NCBI GenBank assembly: GCA_914767715.1
Contig: OU612068.1
Location: forward strand, 19,034,001-19,098,000
Length of the DNA: 64,000 nucleotides
Direction: 5' to 3'
Source of the DNA: Membranipora membranacea
Taxonomy: Eukaryota > Bryozoa > Gymnolaemata > Cheilostomatida > Membraniporidae
The position numbers and the translations under genes are program-made. Below the pieces are notes generated by a model, which saw nothing but the letters and a program-made list of their open reading frames with translations, did not search any database and was not told where the DNA came from. Of this stretch, positions 1-10,500 are shown in pieces (within the stretch, counting starts at the first letter, position 1; each line of letters starts with the position of its first letter).

Positions 1-12
1 CACTGTTTACAG

Positions 13-1378
13 ATATAAAGGAGTAGCTGAGATGTCTAAGCCCACTTCCGGTACGTTCTACTTGTTGTTAGATCTGATGTTATTCTTCGATCAGTATCAC
101 AGTGAGCAGTATGACTCTGCACTGGACATCATCAGACAGCTCAAGATTCTACCTATGTCTCTGGATATGGTGGAGCAGAAAGTTAACTCATTTAAATACT
201 ACGAAGAAGAGGTAAGATGTCATAGATAATTCATGCATTGATGTGACTCATTGTCAATTTATTCTAAAATAAATCGGCATTTTTATCCTAAACAAAACTA
301 AGTTTGCTGAAAGTTGAGATATATTAGTTGTGAATGAACTCTGAGATAAATAAAAAAACAATCTACCAATCTTCCAACCACGAATTATGAGCTCTGTGAT
401 TATGATTAAGTATATTTTAATTATTTTCATACCCATTTACTGACCCTAGCTCGGACAGTATCTATTGAATGCCAAATGCAATATTATGATTAATCATATT
501 TAGAATTTATCTGACGTTATTATTATAATGATTGTAGATCAGGCAATCATTGCCTGATGTGTTGTTATCAACGATGAACATCCTACTGAATATGTACAAG
601 AAAAACAGGTATAGTTATACAATGATTAAAAATAGATAAACCTTTTTATGACTGATTGAGAATTTGTATCATCCCCCTCCTGAGAATACACAGTGTGTGT
701 CAATATATTCTATTTTTATGATAAGGTATTGTTGTTGGTGGGCATTTATGAACATTCACAGCTGTGACAAACCATCTGAATTTTGCCGCATACTTTTTGC
801 TCTAAACTATATACTTGTCACTTTGTATTCACTTGTGACAATTACATTGGAAACGTTTAATGTATGAACTGTTTTTGTGTTACAGACCAGTGAACGCGAC
901 AGGAGGACGACTCGGACAGTCAGCCTCTCTGTCATTTGTTATGGATGATGGAGGAAGAAATACTGTAAGTGTAAATTAGTTGTTTGAGATAAAAAATATA
1001 GTTAGATCAAGAAATTAGAGGAACTCTTTTGTTAGACTATTTGATCCTGCTAAATCACAGCTCACTCACTGGATTTTGTTGCAGCATCGGGCATATAGCT
1101 CAACATTGTAGTGATGCCTTATTTGGAGTTGCCCTCCCAACATCAAAATGATGAGAATTCACTTGGTATCCTTATGCTCATGTGCTCATGTAGCCATACA
1201 ATTAATTTATGATTCAACATAGATGTAAGCATGTTAGACTTTGGTTCTCTTGTTTCAGACTGTTGCCGGACTACGGGAGAACGCCCGAGCCCTGATCACA
1301 TTCGCTGGTATGATGCCATACAGATTACCTGGTGATACAAGTGCAAGACTTGTACAGATGGAGGTGCTCATGAATTGA
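13..1378 (+). CDS. NUP93: Nuclear pore complex protein NUP93, C-terminal exons (5' part outside window)
   Basis: NUP93 is a scaffold nucleoporin of the inner ring of the nuclear pore. Four coding exons are visible: 13-211, 538-608, 886-964 and 1259-1378, ending in TGA at 1376-1378. The first begins after a TTTACAG acceptor at the window edge, and all later junctions have GT donors and AG acceptors with matching phases (0, 2, 0). The peptide contains [18 protein letters not shown], then [13 protein letters not shown], then [14 protein letters not shown] and [14 protein letters not shown] at the stop. From memory of the family these are the most conserved C-terminal blocks of NUP93, including the usual last residues. 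The linker exon 886-964 (serine and glycine rich) is divergent, as in other species. The gene converges on ARL2BP, with about 0.85 kb between the two stop codons. I am confident of the identity. Confidence 0.95.
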
Positions 1379-1804
1379 TGAAGTTAGGAAAATCATCTTC
1401 ATGTGTCAGTATCTATAATTGTAACAAAGTCCAGGTACAAGGTTGCTTCTTTTGGTATGCAACATATCCCAAGAATACAAGTTATGACCTTAATGTTACG
1501 GCAATTTGACTAAAGGCACAGTTAAAACACAGCTAGTCACTAGACATTTGGACAATGCTTTAACAATTAACAGCACAGTATGATGTAATAACTGCAGTTG
1601 ACTATTATTTGGCTGAGCTTAGTCATACGATGTGGCTGGAAGCTCACTCTAGATATCCGACGCTGGATGGTGGGACCAATTGCAATGTAAAAATATTCTG
1701 AAGTTAATAGTTTTTCATAGTTTCTAAGCCTATTATATGTACAGCAATTAACATTATAACCGTAATATGTAATCAAATTATAAATCATTTATTAGATTGC
1801 ATCA

Positions 1805-1810
1805 AATAAA
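1805..1810 (+). terminator. Candidate polyadenylation signal for NUP93
   Basis: AATAAA lies 427 nt after the NUP93 stop codon in the same orientation. It is the first canonical hexamer I noticed downstream. No transcript evidence is available. Confidence 0.4.
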
Positions 1811-2166
1811 TCTCACCGCTTCCCAAAAATGATTATTGGTCTGATGTACCAAAAATAATATGCAAAACATATAGAGGGAATGAATAAGGACGGGTTTACT
1901 TGAGAGCAGTGTGGCATTACCAACTGTGGATGATTGAAGCTATCAACATAAAAAAAGTTTTGTCTTATATGGGACCTTCATAATCCAACTTGTTGCACCA
2001 AAAATCTCACTACTTCGTTTTATGATAATCAATAAAATGATTTGACCAGTATATCAGCCGTATACTCAACATGGTTGCTATATAATGAAAAGATATAATA
2101 GCTGTTTAAATGAAAGTTATTTGGATAAATGATAATTCATGGGAATCCTTATGAATACTGCCAGAA

Positions 2167-2172
2167 TTTATT
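2167..2172 (-). terminator. Candidate polyadenylation signal for ARL2BP
   Basis: TTTATT on the + strand reads AATAAA on the minus strand, about 55 nt after the ARL2BP stop codon. That spacing is compatible with a very short 3' UTR. Confidence 0.5.
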
Positions 2173-2227
2173 TAAGTGCGCGTGCAAATTTACAGAAATG
2201 AATGTATAATAGCTGCCAGTTATCATA

Positions 2228-5200
2228 TCATAAGGTACTACCACCATTTTGATTGTCTTTTTGATCACCCTGTCCCTGTTCTGCGTTGTTACTGGCTGAT
2301 GTGAATGACATATTGCAGGCACCTATGGATAAGTCCAGTTTTAGTGGTGTTATGGTAAGACCAGATGATAGATCTACTACTGTTTCTTCGCGCATCTACA
2401 ATAATTAAATGCTGAGATGAGAACCCTAGGGAATAGATCATAGTCATCTGCTTTTTCTCATTGAGGGAGCAACTCCACATCGCACAATGTGGAATATTCC
2501 TTGATTCATTGATTATTGGCTAGGGGCATTCACAATAACGTTATGCTTTAGAACAATGGAACGATATTGGAAAACTTACCGCCCGATAATCTAGGAACAT
2601 TTCTTTGAAGGTAACAAAGTCGCTGAAGGTCATGAGCATCTCAAATATTTCTCCTTCCAATTCATCTTTTCTCTCTCTACAATAGTGTCATTTCAGGTTG
2701 CACGTTATCTTACAATTAGAGTGGACAACTAAATTATCGTAGAAATTGTGTGTACCACTGATCACTTTCACAGTAGTCTCTTGAGCCCAATTATAAGTAA
2801 ATCAAGGAAAAAACCTGAATAGTGTTGTTGGTAGCAGAATCTGAAACACAAATAGTAATATTCAAGAGTATGCAAGGATTTGATATATCAGTGAACGAAT
2901 TGATGTAGTATGATGCAATTGAATACTTACGACAACTGAGCAGCAAAGTCTGCCATATCAAAATGTTCTATCCGCTCTGCCAGTTCTTTTTCTATGTGCT
3001 TTTCTATCAAATCACACTGTAAAACAGATAAACATATTGAGCTTTTAGTTGTATTATTGCTGTTGACCATTAGAAATAGACTCCTTGGTAATTTGCGTGA
3101 ATGGAACACGAACGCAGAAGTTGTAAAAAGCGCAAGGTTTCACAAAAGGTCAGTAAGTGGAATGTTGGATCAATAAACTATGGAGTAGCCTTCTGTTCCA
3201 AACATTGTGAAATTCTTGGAAGCCTGACAACCACTGGGATTATTTATAATCCTGTACGTTGAATTATTGATGGTAAGATTGCTTGACTTAACTTGTATGG
3301 TAATTAATGGTGATTAATTATTGACTTACATATTGTTTATGGATATCTGTATATACAAATTTATTCTCTTCTGTATCCTCAAATTGCAAGTAGTGCTTCT
3401 CCATAAAATCATTTTGAATGGTTTGAAATTCGTCCTCTGCAATAAAATATGAAGATTATGGTGTTGAATTCATTTTGTGATTGAGGCTGATAAGACTTGT
3501 CGCAAACAAACAATAGATTGATGGAAAAAGGCTACATGTTTTGATACATTCAAGTAGTCCATGGGCGATGGGATGTCCCTGCTGACAATCGCAACACACC
3601 CTTGAAGCTTCCTGGGATCACAAATATAGCATTTTTCGCAACACACCCTTGAAGCTTCGTGGGATCACGAATATAGCATTTTCTAATTTTAATTTTTATC
3701 ATCTAATATCATGAAAGGCAAGCATCTGTAAAAGACTTCCATTTGCAGACCTTGCCACTCCAACCTACCCATAATGATGTCTTCTATGTGTCCAATAATC
3801 ATATCAAAGCGTGTGTCCTTCATACTGGAACTAAAATAATGATACAACACAATCATAGCATGAAAGCCTTGTTAAATTCAATGACCGGACAGTAGTTAGA
3901 GCTAGCTGGTTCTCTGGGGGGTCTTTCAATTCAAATCAATCTGATCGCTCACTCAATGAATGAGTGATAGCTGCTAGGGTCTCGCTTAGAAATCGCTCAA
4001 TCATTGATGGGGCTATATACATCCTGAGGGAGCGATTTGAGAGCGATTTTGTTCAATTGAAAGACCAAGTGAGTGATAACTTTGAGCTATGTGATAGTGA
4101 TAATTTGCTTTAGCATAGCATGTTTTGTTTACTGTATCGCTATCAACTCTATGTTTATTTGGCTCTCTCCTAAGCGATCCAATCATCGTTGGTTATCATT
4201 TTTCATGATACATGGAAAGGTCTGCTAATTATGAAAGTCAGATGGTGATCCCAATACCCGATAGATATGTAAGGACAGGACAGAGGCACTAGCCAATATG
4301 GCATTGACAATTATTATTAATCCCACCACCTTTAGGCAATAAAATAAAATAATAAGCATGGATTCAGCAGCAGCAACTTACCTTTGTCTCTGTCTCAAGC
4401 TGTAAACCATACAGTAATACACACACATGATTCAACCAAACTATGACAGTCAATCATTCATAGCCTGTTAGGTAGCTCATGCTAGACATCTCAACAAAAG
4501 AGGATGTTTATGAGGATATTTGTTGTTGATGACCTCCATAAGTATTCAAATCTAAACGATACTTTGATGTAACCAGGGAAGGACAACACTCTATCAGATG
4601 TTTGACAAACCTTGATGTTGCTAATTCCTCTTCTGTGAAGTCCATAGGCTCTAGCTGTAAAAATCTTGTCTCCAAATCATCATTTCCTATAACATAAACA
4701 ACACATTGACGGATTTACTGGCTTTGAAATATTTTATGTTGAACATTGACATTGAACCTTGACATTAGACATTGAAGTTGAACGTATTACGAATTCGACA
4801 ACATACTGCAATTGAACCTGTATTGCGAAGGCGGAGTTTGCATTTACAATGTGTCGAGAGACGCACTACACAAAAGCCTTAAGAAACACAGAATCCACAT
4901 TCAATGCAAACAGGCTGTTTTATCACCTTCTACAAGAGAACAAAAGGCCATTTGGCTCTGACTTGGTCTAGTAGTTAGTTAGTATAATATATATATTCAA
5001 ATATAGTTCTCTTCTCAGAGCTCAAGCTGTGATGAAGCACATCAGATTAGGCCTGAACATCTGGTGAGTTATGGTATTTACACACAAAAACTCAACAACA
5101 TTGTATCAATGAACTCCCTCTTCATTGATTGTATATAACAACAATATTACCCTGTAGTGTAGGGTAGATAGTAAGTTTTACCCTTTCTTTAACTTATTAT

Positions 5201-5405
5201 TGGTGGTAGATGGATTTGTGTTACTCCTTGAGTTAATACTAGGCCTTAGAGAACAGTTATGATGTTTTAGTATTGGTATGTGACTTGTGCGTGTACAACC
5301 AGGTTGAAATTGTACACAGGCAAATAACATCCCACATCTGAATCCATAAACAAAGTTGATTTATTGGCACTTACCATGATTTTGGGTTTGGTTGTCATCC
5401 GCCAT
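2228..5405 (-). CDS. ARL2BP: ADP-ribosylation factor-like 2-binding protein (BART), complete, 8 coding exons
   Basis: ARL2BP binds GTP-loaded ARL2/ARL3 and acts at centrosomes, cilia and mitochondria. Coding exons in transcript order are 5405-5375, 4686-4611, 4399-4382, 3830-3769, 3436-3330, 3016-2931, 2676-2580 and 2395-2228. Phases agree at every junction and the total is 645 nt, giving 214 residues; human is about 163, so both ends are longer here. The BART domain is clear: DTRFDMIIGHIEDIIM, then DFMEKHYLQFEDTEENK, a helix with FDMADFAAQL, and then FKEMFLDYRA. The last exon continues with VVDLSSGLTITPL, matching the conserved tail that follows the domain. The ATG (MADDNQTQNH) sits in a small first exon with a consensus donor. 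The gene is convergent with NUP93 and lies downstream of FOG on the same strand, with about 1.07 kb between the FOG stop and this ATG. Confidence 0.93.
3589..3682. repeat. 47-bp tandem duplication in ARL2BP intron
   Basis: Two adjacent 47-bp copies (3589-3635 and 3636-3682) share CGCAACACACCCTTGAAGCT and the following bases, with about two mismatches. This is a recent local duplication in the intron between the exons at 3769 and 3436. Confidence 0.85.
3920..4066. repeat. Small MITE-like element with 12-bp inverted ends
   Basis: GGTCTTTCAATT at 3920-3931 is the exact reverse complement of 4055-4066, bounding 147 bp inside an ARL2BP intron. The interior holds several degenerate GCGAT / ATCGCT motifs in both orientations. 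No convincing target-site duplication is seen. Confidence 0.5.
4382..4399 (-). other. ARL2BP: 18-nt coding microexon of ARL2BP
   Basis: The exon encodes about six residues (LRQRQ-like). It lies between a GTTTACAG acceptor and a perfect GTAAGT donor. It enters and leaves in phase 2, so it can be included or skipped without changing the frame. It sits just before the BART domain. Inclusion is inferred from the splice sites, not from transcripts. Confidence 0.7.
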
Positions 5406-6476
5406 TTTCAAGCTTTCATTCATGAAGTCCGATAAGCATTACACACATATCTTTCAACAATAATTGTTAATCGCAATGTTAATGTTGATATTGTATTTGG
5501 TCTATAGCAGATCATTACTTAAAAAGATTTAAGGTTTTCTAACTTATTATTTCCAACATAGAGGACAACTCCGATTATAAACGATCATCTGTTCTCAGGC
5601 CACGGAAGGTGGCTGCTCAGGCCTAGTTTACAGCCTTGATGTTTACTTTACACAGCTCCCAAAATGATATAGCCAAAGAGTGAAAGCAATGCTATGAACA
5701 GACGAAATTCCCACTTTTGAACAACAAAAAAAATCCTCGATGTGCAGCTAGACATAATTATGTAAGTTTGTCCAGCTGCCAGTTGCTGAACATAACTCAA
5801 AGCCTGGGTGTTCGCACTTTGAAATAGATTACGTCATTCAACAATGTCCATGTGCAAGTAAATTTAGTTTTTTCGTTCATTGCTATGGCAAAGCTTTGAT
5901 ATGAACAGTGGTTGTTTTTTGTTTTTCTTCACTTTAAATCATAGTTTCTTCCAACCAGCATCTTTTGATCACAAACGGAACAATGTATAAGCTAGTTGAG
6001 AGACCAGCAACAAAGTCATGTTATTGATATTTGTATATGTTAAGAAATGAACTTGACATGGATAAACAAATAACTGAATTGTCAAAACTGAGAATATCAA
6101 CCTTCAGATCTGTTTTAGATCCTACTGAAAAAACTGGAAAGCACTCAAAACTATCATAATCATAGAGAAATCAGAATAAAAATACTTTGATACAAAAGAA
6201 TAGATTGAGGGCGATTTTGTATACTACATAGACGGGAGACAGGACACGGATTGAAGACTAGATTACAAATCTTGATTGGATTAAAAACTGGAAAAAATTT
6301 TGAAGTTAGCAAGATCAAATATACAAATTTACAATGAAAATATAGCTAGAAACGCAGTGTACTAGAAAACAAAAAAGGACATTTCTGTTGATATGCTTTA
6401 TGCTAAAATCAGCAAAACTCTATCTAACACTAAATAAAAAATGAAAGATGGATGCTGAGTAACACGAAATTCAAAG
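5406..6476. other. Intergenic: ARL2BP promoter side and FOG 3' UTR
   Basis: This is the space between the ARL2BP start codon and the FOG stop codon on the minus strand. It must contain the ARL2BP promoter and 5' UTR and the FOG 3' UTR. I see no further reading frame, repeat, or clear minus-strand AATAAA close to the FOG stop. Confidence 0.6.
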
Positions 6477-7536
6477 TCAATTATTAACAGTGATTGTTGT
6501 GTGGCTCCTTTGCTGTGCCTTGAAATGAGGACAATAAAGTTTCTTGTGAGCTTCAAAAGTTGAGATTGAAGCAAACGATGCATTGCAGGAGCAAACATGA
6601 GGCTTGTGAGGGGCTGGGAGGGCTACACTTGGTGATTGAGGACTAGTGCTCGATGTTGTAGAATCAACAATGATTTCGGTAGGCTCTTGTTTCACCATAC
6701 TAGGCGGCGGGGATGTGTTCGATTTCTCGCTGCCATTGTCTTGCGGGATATTAGAGGTTGATATCTGTTGGAGCGGTGAGCCACAACTGACCGTGGAGCT
6801 CGAGTGAGGGCTGGCTGAGTCAGGCCTTACAATCTGCAGAGCTGACATACCGTTTTCCTTCCTCTGTGGTGAGATTTGAGGCATCGGAGGGATGCTAGCA
6901 GTCGGTGTCATACTGTACTCAGACTTCTGGTAATGCTTACGGGAGCGGCGTTTCTTATAAGGCTCATTCTTCAGCCTCAGCAGCTCCTCATCTACAGTAG
7001 TCGGTATTTTCATCGGCAGCGCTGGTGCTGACACTCTTTGTACTGTGATTGGCAGCTCCATACTCTCAACATCATCATCACAAAACTCCTCTCCTGACAT
7101 CATGTGCTGCCTTCCATGCTGCCGCATGCCCCTCATTGTATTACCGTGGTAACCGCAAATTTTACATTTGAAAACCAAGTTCACTTTCAGGTGTGTGTCT
7201 GCGTGCTCGGATAGTATACGACTTGATTGAGTTGTGAAGCTGCACTCATCACATTGGAGTATCGGAGGACTCGCAGCAGGCAATGTGCATGTGTGAGCAG
7301 TGAATGTCTCAATAGTCCTGTAACTTGTACTGCACTGCTTGCAGGTATAAGTTATTACAAGGCGCTCATCCACAACAGGAGGATGGTGGACAATGTTCTC
7401 AGACTTTGCCTTCGTTGGTGAAGGAATCATATCATCTTCCTTATCCGATGTATTATTTGATCGATGAGCACAGTAGTGTTGTTTGTGGGCCTCATACACT
7501 TCCCTCTTATAGAACGGTATACTGCAGCTTTCACAC
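6477..7536 (-). other. ZFPM: FOG terminal exon with five zinc fingers
   Basis: The exon starts after a TTATTAG acceptor and runs 353 codons to TAA. Fingers in order: a CCHC finger beginning CESC and ending HKQHYC; an atypical one, C-x2-C-x12-H-x-C; two C2H2 fingers (starting CDEC and CKIC); a basic KKRRSRKHYQK patch suitable as a nuclear localisation signal; a Ser/Pro-rich stretch with VKQEP (sumoylation consensus); and a last finger, C-x-C-x12-HKKLYC. The frame stays open upstream of the acceptor into the intron, which is not coding. Confidence 0.88.
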
Positions 7537-10500
7537 CTAATAACAAAGAGAAACATGGCATAAGCGATTAGCCCGGCAACAACTTGGCTATTTTGCATTG
7601 GGTTGTCCACCTATTTACAAGGAGGGAACAACTTTCAATATCACTTCCATATCGAATCATTGCTAGTACGTTGTGTAAAACTTCAATGGTACGACTTTTA
7701 GTTTCAAGACAATATTCATACACTCTTTCATTCACAAGAACTTAGCTGTAAATCATTGTTATCACATCAGACAGAAATGCTACTAGTTAAGTAGGGAGAC
7801 AATTAAAGCCAAAAAGGACGTACCTGTAGATGGTTCTCTTGGGACTAGGCTTAACTGAAGCTGGATGTCTGGGTAATACAGGCATGCCTGACTCCGAGGC
7901 CGGTGATATCGGTCCAGGTGTAGAGTTAGAGTGTACACTGGCGCTTCTCTTCATGGGTGGAGACATATCAGAGTCAGCATCTTCTGATTTTCTCTTCAAT
8001 GTTCCAGCTGAAGCTGCTAACATCTCCTGTTTGACTGTCAGATCAAGAGGTGCTGTTTCATCTTTATGTGTGGAGCTTGTGGCGGCCCCTCCAGTCTAGA
8101 AACAAAAATAAATTGTCATCAATATAAATGAGTAATTGTTCACATGCTATTTATTACCATGCTTGGTCTTATTTGCATCGATGGCTTTGATCACTGAATA
8201 AAGTTGACATTTATAAAGCCTATATCTGAGGATGTATTTCCACAACAGTTTTATCGGCGAGTTTCTCATCAGAAACAACAATGTTCTGCTAGGTGTTTGG
8301 AATAAGTACCATTATCAATAAATAATAATAGCCATAATTCTAGAAACACATTATATTCTGACTCAATTTCTCATGTTAACATGATGCACTACAAGTAAAA
8401 AGACAATAATTGCTAATTTTAATGGTACTCTTGTAGGCAATATCGACATAAACTAGATCGGGGCTGGAATTTATCGCCTGGTAACGGACAACGGCATGGA
8501 TGATAAATCACACAATCATCATGTGACATTTTATTATCACGTTATCAGTGGTCAGAATCAGCTAGATGAGCCTGGAAACCAGATAACAATCATTGCTAGA
8601 TACTGATAAGTATCTTATTGTAGATTGCTATCAAGGAAAGATAATTACAAACTTTATCAGTTCATCTACGGCCTGCAGTCCATTTAATAGTAGTATCGTG
8701 ATTCTTTTAACCGGTAGAATGCCATGTGCGGGTGGTCTCGTTGACCCCCCTTTAGTCTTACAGTAGGACAAGGACATTGTTGGTCATCATTAGGAAACAA
8801 GCTCGCATCAAGTTATGATCGGAATCTTAGTCTAACCTTTGATTGACTATCCTGATTACTGGGCTGACAATTATACGATGACGCAAGTACTGTAGAATGT
8901 TAGTCTAAATTAGTATCAGTCTTACTCTATAGACATACAACACCCACAAGTGCACCCAAGAGTGCTAGTACCGATCAGTGATGTCTCAGAAAGATTGGCC
9001 AGCTTTTGAGAGTTACACACCCAATCCTGAACGAGGCTAGCTTAAATTGATTATCAGAGTGGGCTTTTTTCCTCCTGATACTATTTACGTTTGCTTAATT
9101 TTAATATCTGAGTGCGGTTTACTCTTCCTGACGTTTTTTGGGTATGGGCTGTAGATGGATCTCACAACTGCCTGCAAATTTTTCTGACAACACTGCATAG
9201 ATCAGTGGGGCCTCAGTGGGACCATTTCAAAGTTTCATTGAAAACAAGAGACAAGTTTCATTCAAATGTGACGACTCAGTAGGTCAAACCAGTTTAGTGT
9301 CCTATTGTTGAACATACCTTAACAGCATTCTGCATAGCTTGAGCGAGCAGAGCTGGGGATTGGAACATTTTGAGATGGGGCATCATAGGTAAGGTAGCAG
9401 CAGCGACAGCTCCAGGAAGGTTAAGCATAGAGGAAAGGGTAAATGGGAGACTGGCGGCAGCCATTGCTGCGGCAGCTTGAGTAGCTAATGAGGCTGTAAG
9501 TGTCTGATTGTCAAATACACTGACCTTCTTATACATCTCCTGTAATCACAACAAAAACTTGAGTTTAGATGAAGGAACATCCTTGAAAGATGGCAGGTAA
9601 AACCAAATGAGTGAGTATGTATAGATAAAGGGACATCCGTAAAAAGCTTACTGGTAATTAATTATAAGGTACAACCGTGAATTAACAAAAATTAAGACAT
9701 TTTAAAATTATTACCTGATTTCGCAGCTTTGTCTTGGTTTTTTCGGCGGAAAAACTCTTTAAAATCAGAAATTGGTACCAGTGAAATCAAAAACCTTCTG
9801 TTAGGTGGCGAAAAAAACCTCCGTATTATTACCCATGGACCATTGAATTCCATATCTGGAATAGCATCATTAGCTTTCTTTTGCAAAACAATGGGCTTGC
9901 AAAAATAGCCAGTCCCTAGTAGCAATCTAGAAATGCCCTAATCATCGACACTGTATGGGGTATAATTACTGTTTGCAATTTTGTAAACAAGACAATTTCT
10001 CAGGCTAATTATTCATGCTACTAGGGACAGCCAATCAGATAACAGTCAGATGGGTCCCTGTGTTTAGTGTCCTAACCGTATAACGCTATGATACTATTTC
10101 CATTCTAAGAGAAGAATCTAATTCAGTGCCATGGACATATCTCCTATCATGGGATCAATTTTTGACCTGCCTTTATTTTTGTTCCTCAAAAGTAGGGAAT
10201 GAAAACAGATTTAGATCTAAATTCTATTTGGAAGATGGATTGTTCTCAATAAATCTGAAAGCTTCAAGCTGCAAAATATCTGAATTAATACTAACAAAGG
10301 ATTGTAATCTAAAATTTCTGACAGGTTCGACCGGCCAGATGTTCCTGATTGCATATAGGACTGATAAGATTCAGAGTATCTACGTGCACTGGAAATGACA
10401 AACATGATATTATCTCTATCTTTTACGCAGGCACTTTTATCTCACCACGATATTGCCGCCTTTAGTCTGATAATAAAGTTTTAATAAACTTGACATTCAA

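Noticed and set aside
6398-6598. Short minus-strand frame overlapping the FOG stop
   Set aside because: It is an alternative frame of the FOG last exon and 3' UTR, without its own motifs.
9692-9925. 77-residue minus-strand frame in FOG intron
   Set aside because: It overlaps a dispersed repeat also found near 22947, does not fit the phase of the flanking FOG exons, and interrupts an otherwise exact phase-0 join.
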